Source: Clavelina lepadiformis
Lineage: Eukaryota; Chordata; Ascidiacea; Aplousobranchia; Clavelinidae
Direction: 5' to 3'
DNA length: 64,000 nucleotides
Assembly: GCF_947623445.1 (NCBI RefSeq)
Contig: NC_135248.1
Span: forward strand, 2,108,001 to 2,172,000
The position numbers and the translations under genes are program-made. The notes below the pieces were generated by a model, which was not told the origin of the DNA, searched no databases, and saw nothing but the letters and a program-made list of their open reading frames with translations. Below, piece after piece: positions 19,417-30,496 of this stretch. Position 1 is the stretch's first letter; each line of letters opens with the position of its first letter.

Positions 19417-20948
19417 CAAACTTATTTTGTATCCAGGCCTGTGTTACCCCCACAGATAGCCTAACAAACGATCATGGCGTTCAAATCAACAGATAATAAT
19501 CGTTGGTCAACATATTTGTGTTGAATTTGTTGATGAAACAAAAATTTTAGGTTTGCTGTAACTCTCTTGGTCTGTGTGGTAGTGGTTAGAATAATCCTTT
19601 TTTTGCAAAAGGCTGATCTTATAAAGTCAACACAGAAATCCTAGTAGTACTTCTCTGTGACTAAATGACACATATCGTGCAATTTTTCCTGCCAATTGTG
19701 CCTTTTTCTTTGTGTTTCCTAACTACTGTGCATTGTTGTTCCAACCAAACCACAAATATGTACTTTACCATTATGGTAGGGTAGCAAATGAATTTATTGT
19801 TGTTCTTGATTTGGCTATCACATTCAAACGCAAAGCACCCAACAAAAACATTGCTTACAACGGTTAGGTAACACTTGAGCTTGGTCACCAGTATACCTAT
19901 AAGTGGGCGTTGTGAAATGAATGGATTTTATTGGTTCCAAATTGGGCATGTCTTGGTCCACGTGTCAAAATCAGATTATTCTAAAAATCAGTAATAGAAT
20001 GATGTTTTATGTTAATATGATTTTGAAGAGTTACGCTTTATGTGCCAGATGCCATAAGGAAAATATCATTTTTAACTGAATGGACCATAATTTAAGTTAA
20101 ATTGCACACTTAGTAAAGGGTTGAATTGACTTTCTGCATAGCAAAATGCTAGTCCAAGCACAGACAACCCATCCATGTTGTTAACTTGTGACCTTTTCAA
20201 TGTAATTTTATCTGGCAAATCTATTATAAAATATTGCTTTTCGACGCTTTCATATAAAACTAAGCTGTTTTATTGCAACAAATTTGTTGAAGCATTTTTA
20301 ATTATTATACAGTGCTATGCTGACAATCATTGTCCATAATTGCTAAACCCCGTCTTACGTAAGCAACAAATATATGAAAACTGTGCAAGTTTGTCATGAT
20401 GTGCATCATCCTTGGTAGTCAACATCTGTTGTAAACTGCAAAACTGACATAATATTTTTACTTAAAATAAATTTTGTATCATTAAAAGATCCTTTATTTT
20501 AACACCAAAACACCAATGCTCGTTCGATCTATATGAACAAAACTTCTACTTAACCAAGCAAGTATTATTGCATTTTGCTAATTGCAGCATTGTTTTTGTA
20601 AACTGTTAAGGTAAGGAGTAGTTTAAATACAGTATAATGGGGATAAAACTAAAGTTTAAACCAAACATAAAGGTCTAACAACAAATAAACGTTTTCAGTT
20701 GATGATCTCAACAGCAACAAAACCTAAACATGAAATTATATAACGAAGTTCATCTTTTTCTCAAACCTTGTGCTTGGTTTTTTTCGAAAACATTTATAGA
20801 CACAATGTGCATATGCTGGCAAGTAGAAAATGGAATCTTTGTAAAGTTTGACACTAAACATATAGATAAAATATTGCACTCTCGCCACGCATTGTACCGA
20901 AAGTGTTTTGTACACTGGTCTTTAAAAAAGTGTATGGGGAATGTCTTG
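19417..20948. other. Kinase-GOLT1 intergenic region
   Basis: These are about 1.5 kb between convergent genes. The sequence is AT-rich with no recognisable coding, RNA or repeat structure. Short frames on either strand lack similarity to anything I know. Confidence 0.5.
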
Positions 20949-21847
20949 TCAGACCATCGGGTGTTGGCCTTCCATTTTCTCAGCAAACTGTAAATAATCG
21001 CATTATTTGTTGTAAAGTTGAAATGTGAAGTTTCTGATGAACCCATTCCAAAAAGCGAAACTCACCTTGTTGATGACGGGTATATTTAAAATACTTCCAA
21101 TTACTGGCAATCTTCTTAAAAAGTTAATTATAACTGGGAAAAATCCGCTGCAAAAAACATTCGAGGAAAAGGTAACAATTAGAGTTTACGTACCTTGAAA
21201 AAGTATCAAGATCTGAAACATATTACAGTTTGGCATGATGCCAGGTCGTACCTAAACAGAAGGAAGAATCCATACGCTTCAATTAGCATTCCAATTAACG
21301 GCCAACCTAACAAAACGATTAAAATCCCCGCAAAGAAAAATCCACTTGATTTTACTTTGTGCTTTTGAAAGAAAAAGTTGAATGTTCTCTGAAGGCCAAT
21401 GATGAAGGATAAGCCGCTGATGAACAGAAGCTGTGAAGACGGCAACAATTCACAAGGTTAAAATAAACTAACTATACACTAGGAGTAAATTGTGTTCAAA
21501 ATATTAGATACGGAACTGTTAAAATTAACTCCTGTTAACAGTTAGGTTCGGGTTAGTAAGAGCAAGGGGTGTTAAATGATAACTTCCAAGTTGATTAATA
21601 TTTGACCAACGATAGTTGATTTGATCTTTGCAAAGTCAATTTAAACTTACGTTTCCAAACGCAAGCAGAACCCTGTCAAACAAAAACACCATCCCAAGAA
21701 AGAGAAAAAATGCCCCAAATCCGGTAAGACCAATGCCAATCTCTGCATATAACAAAACATGATAAAATACTTTGCATCTCTGTGTAGTATGTATTTGTAC
21801 AGAGTTTGATTATTTTACTTACTTTGACTATCTGACACTGACAACAT
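20949..21847 (-). CDS. GOLT1: Vesicle transport protein GOT1/GOLT1
   Basis: Five exons on the minus strand: 21823-21847, 21651-21742, 21252-21430, 21066-21147 and 20949-20987. All borders are GT/AG with matching phases, and the product is 138 aa, the same length as human GOLT1B. It starts MLSVSDSQKIGIGLTGFG. Four hydrophobic segments follow: GAFFLFLGMVFLF, LLFISGLSFIIGL, FFFAGILIVLLGWPLIGML and the FFPVIINFL region. The family signature RTFNFFFQKHKVKSSGFF is present. The last exon is only 39 nt and encodes FAEKMEGQHPMV, matching the human FVDKVGESNNMV tail. The family acts in ER-Golgi and Golgi transport as a tetraspan membrane protein. Confidence 0.94.
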
Positions 21848-22429
21848 TGTGGTCAATTGAGATTTCCTATGGCTGGAAGCTGAATCACTCTACTGTACTT
21901 CAAAAATTAGCAGATCTTTGCCAGGAGATTAAACAAGAGGAGTAGATAAACCTATACCATAACACCTGAAAACATTTTTCAAGGATTGCAAGTTATCGTT
22001 TCAGTACTGTACTCGTGATCTTAATTGAAGTCAATGTTACCCTTGTCTTGGCATACTTGACCACTAAAACTGAAATCGCATTTACTAACCAACATGAAAT
22101 ATAGCGTAAACCAGTGCACATACAAACCATCAATCATTAACAATGACAAATTGCAATTCCTGCGTCACTCAGCAGAAAGTATATCTTATCAATGAATGGA
22201 CTTTGAACAGTTACGAAGTGCATGTAACCTATTTTTCTGTTGTTTTCTGTATAATCTTGCCACGAGCATGTGGTGCAATATGAATGCACTGATTGAAGTT
22301 AAGCAAATAAATAATGATTTTATCATTTGAAAATTACGACTTGCATTATGCATGAGTATGATTTTACGTTCTTATTAAAGTGGGCAGTTTGTATTCATTT
22401 ATATACACACACACACATTAGTAACGTTG
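21848..22429. other. GOLT1 promoter side and WDR74 3' flank
   Basis: These are about 580 bp with no gene. The GOLT1 promoter should lie at the low end. A short (AC)n microsatellite sits at about 22404-22416, close to the WDR74 stop codon. Confidence 0.45.
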
Positions 22430-23626
22430 TTAACGTTTTCTTTTCTTGCTGTTCTTAGTGGATGGAAGATGGTCTTTTATTGGTTGATTATTGCTGTTAT
22501 AATTGTCCTGAGATGAATCTGAATCAAGGTCCGAATGACCATCTTCTATTTCATCCATCTTCTTCCACATTTCCTCCTCTTCTTTATTCTGATCTTGATC
22601 TTTACCTTCATCGAGCTTTCTCTTCTGGGAATTATTTGTCACTTTATCCGCTTCAATCGGCCCGTCAGTTGCCAACAAACGATTCAGACGGGATTTTAGG
22701 TAGACTTTGTGCACCACCTTGCTGCTGTTTTCGTGATGGACTCTAAGATGACGGTCGAGGCCACAGGAAAAGAAATAGGGCAATTGAGCGTGGCAAACTA
22801 TATCACGAACACTGCCGGCAAAACCTTTGTAGCTTCGAACAACGTGCTTGAATTTGCGAACATCAAATGATGCTACTTCTCCTCTAGTGTTTCCAACAAT
22901 AACTTGATTAGGTTTACGTTCTGTGACGGCTGCTGCAGTTATTGGATATTCACTGTATTCTGTTTCCAAAACCGGCCTCCTTGCTTGAGATTTAGGATCA
23001 TATATCCGAAGACTATGGGTTCCTGTAGTAGTTAAAACCTTGTCTGAATCAGGGAGAAATTTAATGTTTGTTATCCAGACGGGTATGCGCAATTGAAGCC
23101 AGTCAGGTCTAACATTTTTTGCTTTAAAAATGGGTTCTTTTGCTGAATTTATGTCCCACAACCTAAGCAGATTTTCTTTACCGCCTGTTGCTAGTAAATC
23201 ACTGTTCTGATTAAATGTCATGCATTCCAAATTAGCACCGGCGTTTAAGCTAATACTTGGTTCTTTAGCATCAAAATCCCATAATCTTACATGTCCTGAT
23301 GAAGTCGCAGAAATAAATGCTTTCTCTGTCGTTTGCAGTCCAATTACTGTCTCCTTTTCACTTTCAAATTCTGGTATTTGTTTGTGCAACTCCAAAAAAC
23401 TTTTGGTCTTCATATCAAATTGTCTGATTACCCCATTTTTGTGGGCTGCAAATAGTGATTCTTTCTGTTGATTCTTCCAACACATGCAACAAATTCCTTG
23501 CTCCTTGCCATAATTCTCCTTGTAAAAGTGATTCGTTGCAACCTTCTTGATTAAGTTCACAGATTTAAGCAGGCCAGTCTCTGCTCCGAGCCAAATGTTC
23601 GCAGGATAATCATAATTTTGCTCCAT
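22430..23626 (-). CDS. WDR74: WD repeat protein 74 (ribosome biogenesis)
   Basis: A single coding exon of 398 aa; human WDR74 is 385 aa. The ATG at 23624-23626 opens MEQNYDYPANIWLGAETG, which matches the family start with its WVG.(D/E)TG. An in-frame extension upstream lacks similarity and crosses a good acceptor (TGTGTCCTTAG, eight bases before the ATG). WD-type blades include SGHVRLWDFD, NLLRLWDI, HSLRIYDPK and FFSCGLDRHLRVH. The tail is rich in K/R and acidic residues (KRKLDEGK ... KKRKR), fitting nucleolar targeting. The family, with NVL, acts in pre-60S maturation and links to the exosome cofactor MTR4. The acceptor next to the ATG suggests trans-splicing or a 5' UTR intron. Confidence 0.93.
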   Translation of the reverse strand: MEQNYDYPANIWLGAETGLLKSVNLIKKVATNHFYKENYGKEQGICCMCWKNQQKESLFAAHKNGVIRQFDMKTKSFLELHKQIPEFESEKETVIGLQTTEKAFISATSSGHVRLWDFDAKEPSISLNAGANLECMTFNQNSDLLATGGKENLLRLWDINSAKEPIFKAKNVRPDWLQLRIPVWITNIKFLPDSDKVLTTTGTHSLRIYDPKSQARRPVLETEYSEYPITAAAVTERKPNQVIVGNTRGEVASFDVRKFKHVVRSYKGFAGSVRDIVCHAQLPYFFSCGLDRHLRVHHENSSKVVHKVYLKSRLNRLLATDGPIEADKVTNNSQKRKLDEGKDQDQNKEEEEMWKKMDEIEDGHSDLDSDSSQDNYNSNNQPIKDHLPSTKNSKKRKR

Positions 23627-24059
23627 TCTAGACCCTAAGGACACAGAAAAATACAATTCCAACAAAAAATAAAAGACTGCATTACTAATAATTTTGGCTA
23701 GGCGGCCAACCTGATTACAAACATGGGTCTTTTGCACTTTTTCTTTCCAACGAATAAAGAAGATCTGAATGGGAAGGACCTAGGAGGTAGGCCATGTAAT
23801 AGAAAATTTATGACGTACAGCAATAATTTTTCAATACTTGATATTGGAGTTAAAAAATATAAGAGACCCTAAACTTGTTAGTTTAGTTTTCAAAACGTTT
23901 AGCTACTGTGTTAACTGATAGCTAGCCAAAAATTTCCATCTAAATTGTGGACTTAGTTACCATACTTTGTAACCATTGCTATAGAACAGTGGTCCTTCAA
24001 CTTGTTCAGTTGTTAGAGCCTGGGGGTAACGAACCCAAAACTTTCGTACAAACATCCAC

Positions 24060-24310
24060 AAATCACGATCCACAGGAAAGCATGGCAGTTTACGACGAGA
24101 AATCGTGTGTGCAAAAACATAATTTTGGCATGATGGCGTACACCAAAGCCTCAATTCTGTGTTTATTTATTAGAAGTTGGCGTTCAAACAACCAGATTTT
24201 CTTTGTTTATTTATTATATATATGGGCGTGAAAACAAAACTTTTCGGCATACGCATTGATGAATATCGTGCGTGCAGGTGCCAAACTTTTCACTATGGTC
24301 CACCCACTCC
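24060..24310. repeat. Copy of the dispersed repeat also at 13090-13430
   Basis: It shares ordered words with 13090-13430, notably AAGCCTCAATTCT.TGTTTATTTATTA and GTGC.TGCAGGTGCCA. The class is unknown. Confidence 0.45.
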
Positions 24311-25226
24311 ACCGAGTTGTGAAATGTGTCCTGGGGTCCCATGGGGTTCATTCAAATTCAATTTACGGGCTACTGCCCACTGCGCTGTAGGCCTACTACA
24401 TATCAAGAATCGAGTGGTTAATCTGTTACTGGTTATTTTATAATCGATATGACCATGATAGGCCTGTAGGTCTATATAGTTGTGTAGGCTAGCCTAGTTA
24501 TTGCTGTGCACTTTTATTCATTTAACTGACAGACCAACTTGTCCAACTTACACAAGCTGACGAGCCTACATGCAACGTGCAAATATGCTAAATTCCTGGA
24601 ACATTAGTTTTACCTGATGTTGCCTATTCTATTGATACGATCCATAATTGAAATTGAAAGTGTAGCACCTTCACACACGAGATTCAACAACGTCATATCG
24701 TACCATACCGTGTGTAGCGACGATTGGATGCTTCTTGGTTTGTCGCTGGTTGGCGCCCTCAAGATAAACCCCCTGCACGTGGTACTTTTTCTCACTGCAT
24801 AATCGTTTGCCATTCTCTTTTCCTCTGATTCGTTTTCAACTGGGAATCGCGTTAAGTGTTGAGCTTACAAGGTTATGACTCATTTAATATATGAGCAAGG
24901 TAACATGCCGTTGTAACAGCAGCCTAATGGAGTCAGCAGTCAGATTCACTTTATCGGATAGAGCAACGCAGCAACCATACATTCGCCAAACGTGCACTTC
25001 AACAGAACTTTTTTATCTTCACGTTGATTTATTATAAATAAACAAAAACAACCGGGTTGTTAAGTACACAGAGAGTAAAATAAAAAGACATTCAAAGCAT
25101 GAAACTTTACCGATCGGAATGTACGATATATTAATTAATTATTATTGATCATTAAACAACAGTTGCCAAAAAATTCTGGAACACCCATACATTTTATGAA
25201 TGGTTGTTGACGAACTTGTCAACCCC

Positions 25227-25275
25227 ATCCCCGCCTGTCGCGCGGGATACCGGGGTTCGATTCCCCGACGGGGAG
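25227..25275 (+). pseudogene. Truncated tRNA-Asp copy
   Basis: This is the 3' two thirds of tRNA-Asp, from the D-arm boundary through the anticodon stem, TTCGATTCC loop and acceptor strand. The anticodon region is altered (CTGTCGCGCGG against CTGTCACGCGG). The 18 bases after it (CAATCTTTTCTTTTGTCT) equal those after the intact gene at 29215-29286. The copy therefore arose from genomic DNA including the terminator, not from a mature tRNA. Confidence 0.8.
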
Positions 25276-26116
25276 CAATCTTTTCTTTTGTCTCACTGAA
25301 AAATTGGGAAGGGGTCAGCAAAGTTTGAAATGCTTTCAGCTGTTATTTTTAGCAAGAACATGAAACAGAAAGATGTGAATGGTCGAGACAAGTTTGGTCT
25401 GCTCGTCTGCTCTAGAGTCTAAATCACAGGGCGCCCTCCTGCGTCCTTGTTACTACAGTGGAATAAATCCTCTCCTGTCAATGGGGATATATATTTTTCA
25501 TCTTCAAAGCAGTACGAAGGAAAATTTTCTATAACTTGTCCCGTGCATGCGAATTGTTTAAACGTAGAAGTCTTTGCTGCATTTAAAGTGCATTTGTCCA
25601 CATTAATAGATAAATTAAATTTATCGGAGGTTTTGTGGAACAGTGTGAACGCAAAGAAACCAAAACAACAAAACCTTTGTTTTACAATGTTGTTGTATTC
25701 CTTACGTATAGTGTTGTGTTAATTAAAAGCTTTGTTCTGGCCACATTTGTTACCCGCGTCTTGTAATTATGCCGCCAGCTTCCCTCGTCTTTACTAATTG
25801 TTGAATTCTTGCCGTTTTCCTGATACACACGTTTAGCTACGTCAAGGCAGTTCGGTTTAAAGTGTTGGGTCGCGAATGGTTGTAACCAGTGCCAGCTCGT
25901 TCGTTTTATTGAGTGTCCATTATTAATTAACGCCCTTTTTGTGAATTGTTTTCAAATATATCAACCAACACTGGAGCGTGACTTGGTGTGACGGTTCCTG
26001 CGTTTTACGTAACATTATCAACAAAGTTAGTTTTATTGATCAAAAGCCGATCTTTGATATTCTTTCTAAAGTAGAAAATGAACACGATTTACGAGCTTTG
26101 GATAACCTAATCGTTG

Positions 26117-26196
26117 TCCTTGTGATAGCAATAGTAGCTTAGAAAGCATCCGCGCCTATCACGCGAGAGACCGGGCTTTGATTCTCCGACGAAAAC
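26117..26196 (+). pseudogene. Degenerate tRNA-Asp-like sequence
   Basis: It resembles tRNA-Asp around the anticodon arm and T arm (CCGCGCCTATCACGCGAGAGACCGGGCTTTGATTC, written in pieces: CGCGCCTATCACGCG and GACCGGGCTTTGATTC). The acceptor stem does not pair. It is probably an old tRNA pseudogene or the head of a tRNA-derived SINE. Confidence 0.5.
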
Positions 26197-27378
26197 AAGG
26201 TTTTGCTTTATCATCAGAAGCAAATCACACAATACTAATCATTTTTGGGCCTAAAACTGTCTATTTTCATTTACGATTTGGTTTTAAAAGTTGCAAAGCT
26301 AATTTTTAGCAGCACAGCAACAAGAAAGCTTAACATATTGTTAAATGCACGTCGAACTAGCACGCACTAACTAAAACTAAAAACCTTAAAATTATAAATC
26401 GACTTATATTTTGGTGACAGTTTACATGTATTCATTAAAACGTTTTTACGATTTTATGATACTATGATAACTATGATTGTAATTTATCCCTTGTTGTATG
26501 CTCCTTGGTACGTATTTACTCTTTGAACAAATATTTAAAAGAAAGATGATTAAGCAATGGCGAAAAGGAAACGCAAATACTCTTGTAAATAATTTTTAGT
26601 TTTTTAAAATATGCTTCAAACATCAATTTAGTGTAAGTGTAATGCATTATAGAACAATATGCGAGATAACCGACAACTAAAATTGTTGAATAAAATAAAA
26701 GACAAACGTATTGACACCTACGTATACCACAGATTTCGAATATTAAGTTTATGTTATACAAAATATCTTTGCAAATGTAAAATTTTTATGATAATCGGGG
26801 TATTTTAGAATGATTTCAGAGGTTCGGTTTCGTTTTGGCATTGGAATAGGCCCAATAAAAGCAAGTTGAACCCACACAAAGGTTTGTCTTAAATCAAAAG
26901 AAAGCTTACCATTATTCGATTTGCAGAGTTAAGTCCTTTACGCGTGGGCAACTAATTGATGAAGTTGCGTGTTTTAAATTGTCGTGTTAGAGCTCTGGTT
27001 ATTTTTCAAGTCTAAAACATTCAAACTTAAACGTCAGCTTTCGTGCGTTTTGTGACGCCTTAGTAACCCAGCCTGCCATGCACAAATTTTGTTTTTATTT
27101 TAAAAGCAGAACCAACGGTGCTGCATATTGCGCCTAAATTTCGCCTTGTTTAATCCCGAGTTGATGCCGTGGTGATGTTACTATGCTTAGTTCTTGCAAA
27201 TGGTAAGCTATATGTATAGAAAACTGCCACAAATAGAATTTATCCGTTTACTTTATTATGCACAATTAGCGGATAATTTACGAGAGAACAAAACCGCAAA
27301 AAAAATATAAACAACAAACGTATAAGAACAATAAAGACGTGGAACATTATTAAGAAAGAACGTAAACAAAGGTAAGAC

Positions 27379-27950
27379 TTAAGCCATGACGCAAGCGCCC
27401 AGCATAGAATGACACATTCGACCGTGCTGGGCCCTAACCACTTTCTCCCATAGCGAATTTCCCGAACGACCACACGCTTTCTTGACACCATGGAACACGT
27501 TGAAGTCGGTGGGTTTTCCGAGAGTAATTTTTGCCTGTTGTGATATTTGCGCGTGTGTTTTCCTTGACATTCGGCCACGTCTGCGCTTAGAATCCAGATT
27601 CTCTACATTGTCTGTTTCAAGCGATTCAATCTCGTCTCTTTTTCGTTTTCCACCTGCAGAATATGCTTTGCCCACCTCAACTGGAGAAGGTGTTGGTCTG
27701 GTCAGCCTAGTGTTGGAGAACAGTTGTTGGCTGGTCTCGTCCAAACGCATTACTTCGTTCAGAGTCTGTCAATGAGAAACGTTATAAGCTACAGTAGCTG
27801 TTGAAAATTCATACATGAGGCCGTGTAGCCAACATACCTGAAGATGAAATTTATTTCAAGTTTCGAAGTGTTAACACTTACCATGGCCAAGAGTTGAGAC
27901 AAGTTGTCTTCATTTTCAGATCTAGCTTTACGGCTGCGTTCACAAGACAT
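27379..27950 (-). CDS. Unrecognised small basic, nuclear-type protein
   Basis: Two exons on the minus strand: 27882-27950 (ATGTCTTGTGAACGC..., 23 codons, ending ATG|GTAAGTG) and 27379-27765 (acceptor CATTGACAG). They join at phase 0 to give 151 aa. The junction reads LSQLLAM-TLNEVMRLDET, a plausible amphipathic helix. Two basic clusters, GGKRKRDE and SKRRRGRMSRK, look like nuclear localisation signals, and an acidic stretch separates them. The C-terminus is compact and cysteine/histidine-containing (HGRMCHSMLGACVMA). I do not recognise the family. The clean splice pair and codon pattern argue that it is real. An upstream exon is possible. Confidence 0.55.
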
Positions 27951-29051
27951 ATTTTGAAACCTTTCCTGATGTGATGCAGCGAGACTCTATGAAGCAAAGT
28001 GACAAGTGGTTCTTTAGTTACAAGACATCAGCTTATAAAGCATGCTGGTACAACAAAAAGAAAGAAAAACTGTCTTTGACAAGATTGTAGCGGTTTCGAT
28101 CACAGAATTGAAAAGCAGTTCGTTTGCAGATAATTTGTTATCAACAAAGTTAGTTTTACGCATCAAAGGTTACCTTGTTATTCAAACGGCTCTTTTTGAT
28201 GACCTTATCAAACTAGAAACGAGAAAGACATAATGACTTTTAAAGATAAGAGACAACTTGTTGCATAATCAGGTATGCAGCACTATGCTTTATACTGCAC
28301 TTTGCGACTTGATTGAGCCGCAATCTGAATAATTTTCGTGCTAGTATAAAAAAAGAAAACTGTAGAAAGATCGCGTGGGTATTTGTATCGATATGATAAA
28401 TGTGCGCTTCCAAACATTTAAACTAAACAGCCAACTTACACAAGCGTATATAGGCAAAACCATACAGTTACTTGCTATGTTACAATTCTGCTAATATTAT
28501 GCTACTACTAATGCTAATGCGAACAGTAAGCTACATGGAAATCAGTGACGTGTTTGTCTACAAACTCACAAAAACGCACAAAGAGTTAACGAAGCACTAT
28601 ATGTTAACCCTCTAAACAAATAGACTAATACAGTACGAGAACTGCACTAGCCTACATCAGGACAGAACGACTTGTAAAAATTTTTGTTTACTGAAATGTA
28701 TTATGGTGAAAATATAATTTTAGAATTCTGGCTTAATCCATAGCCTAGTCTACACCTAGCTAAGCGCAGACAAACATTGGATGTCCATCTTTTAGCGTGC
28801 AATTTTGTATTGGACTTCGGTGAACATTACGTGAAATAAAATTGACGCAATTTTGCCAATTAAGTCTAATTAATGTTACAAATATTAATGATGAAAAATA
28901 TTAACTTAATGCAACAAATGCCGACTTAAGCATTGTTCGCAACGTAAATATTCATGGTTAAAGTTTGTGATTTGAGTGTGTTTCGGGAATCATTGGCCTA
29001 TAATAACAGCATTTGTCCGCATATAACCACACAGGCTTGCTTTAATTACAG
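27951..29051. other. Intergenic, nothing recognised
   Basis: About 1.1 kb of AT-rich sequence. A short lysine-rich open frame at 28042-28233 (+) has no similarity I recognise, and no splice context supports it. Confidence 0.45.
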
Positions 29052-30496
29052 AAGTACGAATGCCGGAAACGATTTGCGAACCTAAAAAAGTATATTCGCC
29101 AGGTTTCAAAGCAAGGATGGACTTGTGTCAACGTGTCTTGTTTAAGTCAAATGTCATGGTAAGTTTTTGAACCATATCTATATATTATGTATCTTTTAAG
29201 TGCCGCAGTCGCAGTCCTCGTTAGTATAGTGGTGAGTATCCCCGCCTGTCACGCGGGAGACCGGGGTTCGATTCCCCGACGGGGAGCAATCTTTTCTTTT
29301 GTCTAAAACAAGAAATGTGCATTCGGTACTTCGAAACTTGCCTACCATCGTTAACGGTACCAGGACTTGGCAAAAATTAACCGTCGGTACCGGTATTTCT
29401 TACTGTTTCAGAAAAGTACTTCAATACTTTGTCATTTCTATAACGGTAGCCTATATTTGCCTCTATTGCGACTCGACTAGTGCTCTACAGACTACAGGTG
29501 ACAGCATGTTTCACCTTACTCTTTGCGACTTTATTACGCATTTGTAGATTAGAAAAGAACATAGAACGCTAAAGTTGGCATTTAGATTTACTTAAAATAT
29601 ACTTTTGATAATAATCATACTTTCAAAAAACCTTGACATAGTCACTTGCAAAGTACGAGAACCAAATACCGGCACCGACTAAAGTTTCTTGAAATAAGTA
29701 ATTCGGTTATTCGGAAAAATATATATTCGATACTTTTTTAAAACATACCCATCGTACAGGTGTTACCGGCCTAGGTGGCAGTTTTTAATAACATTAGGCC
29801 TACATCATTTCTTGGAAAAGTGTTTTCTAGTTATTGATTGAAGTTTATGAACTTGTTTTTTGATAACACTTCAACTGTCGTTTGATATTTGGAAACTTGC
29901 TCTGAATAACTTTGTATGAACTAAGTACAGTAGCCGTGTTTTTGTGGTCATGTGATTATTTTTGTGTGATTAGGGGAAAGTATTTTGGCAAAAGCATTAA
30001 CAAAATGTTTTAATTATAGCAAAACCATCTGCTAAGACAATGAACTAACTCAGTTACGATCGAAATAATTTCGTTTGTTCTGACGTTTTGATTTCTAGTA
30101 GTGCTTCACTTTGCTGAAAATTAAAAAAAGGTTTTACGCGATGAAGAACTACAAATCCTTACAGAGTTGTTTATTTGTTTATTAGAGTGCATGCTTCAGC
30201 GATCGGTGTGCGGTGCATTATTATAAAGCGGTTTTTGCTACTCAGCAATTGTGCTTTAACTAAACCTGATTTTGGTGAACTATCTTGTTATCTCAACACT
30301 ACAAAGTAAGATCGATAATGTTTATAAGTTGTCGATGGATAAAAACGAACATTTAAACGATAAAATCCACAGAAAGACACACAACTTGAGGCGGATTAAA
30401 AAATTGTCTTCTATAATATACATACTAGGACGGTACGAGCAAAACAAAGACCTAAAAGGCTTGCGACAAATAAAATCGGACACTTCTACTCCCTAA
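29052..30496 (+). CDS. Candidate two-exon gene with tRNA-Asp in its intron
   Basis: A good acceptor (TTTAATTACAG) precedes 29052. An ATG follows eight bases later at 29060 and opens 33 codons (MPETICEPKKVYSPGFKARM...), ending at a donor ATG|GTAAGTTT (29158). A phase-0 acceptor at 30309-30310 (AAAGTAAG|ATCGAT) could join it to 62 further codons, rich in lysine, ending at 30496 (...[11 protein letters not shown]). The intron would contain the intact tRNA-Asp. The second exon would overlap the last codons of the convergent SDR gene (stop at 30486) by 11 bases. I recognise no family, and the second acceptor is weak, so this is only a candidate. Confidence 0.28.
29215..29286 (+). tRNA. tRNA-Asp (anticodon GTC)
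   Basis: 72 nt forming a full cloverleaf. Acceptor strand TCCTCGT pairs with ACGGGGA plus discriminator G. The anticodon arm CCCGCCTGTCACGCGGG carries GTC, and the T arm contains GGTTCGATTCC. As far as I recall it is identical to the common vertebrate tRNA-Asp. A pol III terminator (TTTTCTTTT) follows within ten bases. It looks functional, unlike the three related relics in the window. Confidence 0.97.

Larger units (their letters stand above)
23627..27378. other. Intergenic region with repeats and tRNA-like relics
   Basis: These are about 3.75 kb without a supported protein gene. The region holds the dispersed repeat copy at 24060-24310, a truncated tRNA-Asp copy at 25227-25275 and a degenerate tRNA-Asp-like stretch at 26117-26196. 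The sequence is otherwise AT-rich. Open frames here lack recognisable domains. Confidence 0.5.

Noticed and set aside
23985-24050. CAGTGGTCCTTCAAC, resembling a hAT terminus
   Set aside because: No matching inverted end or 8-bp duplication was found nearby.
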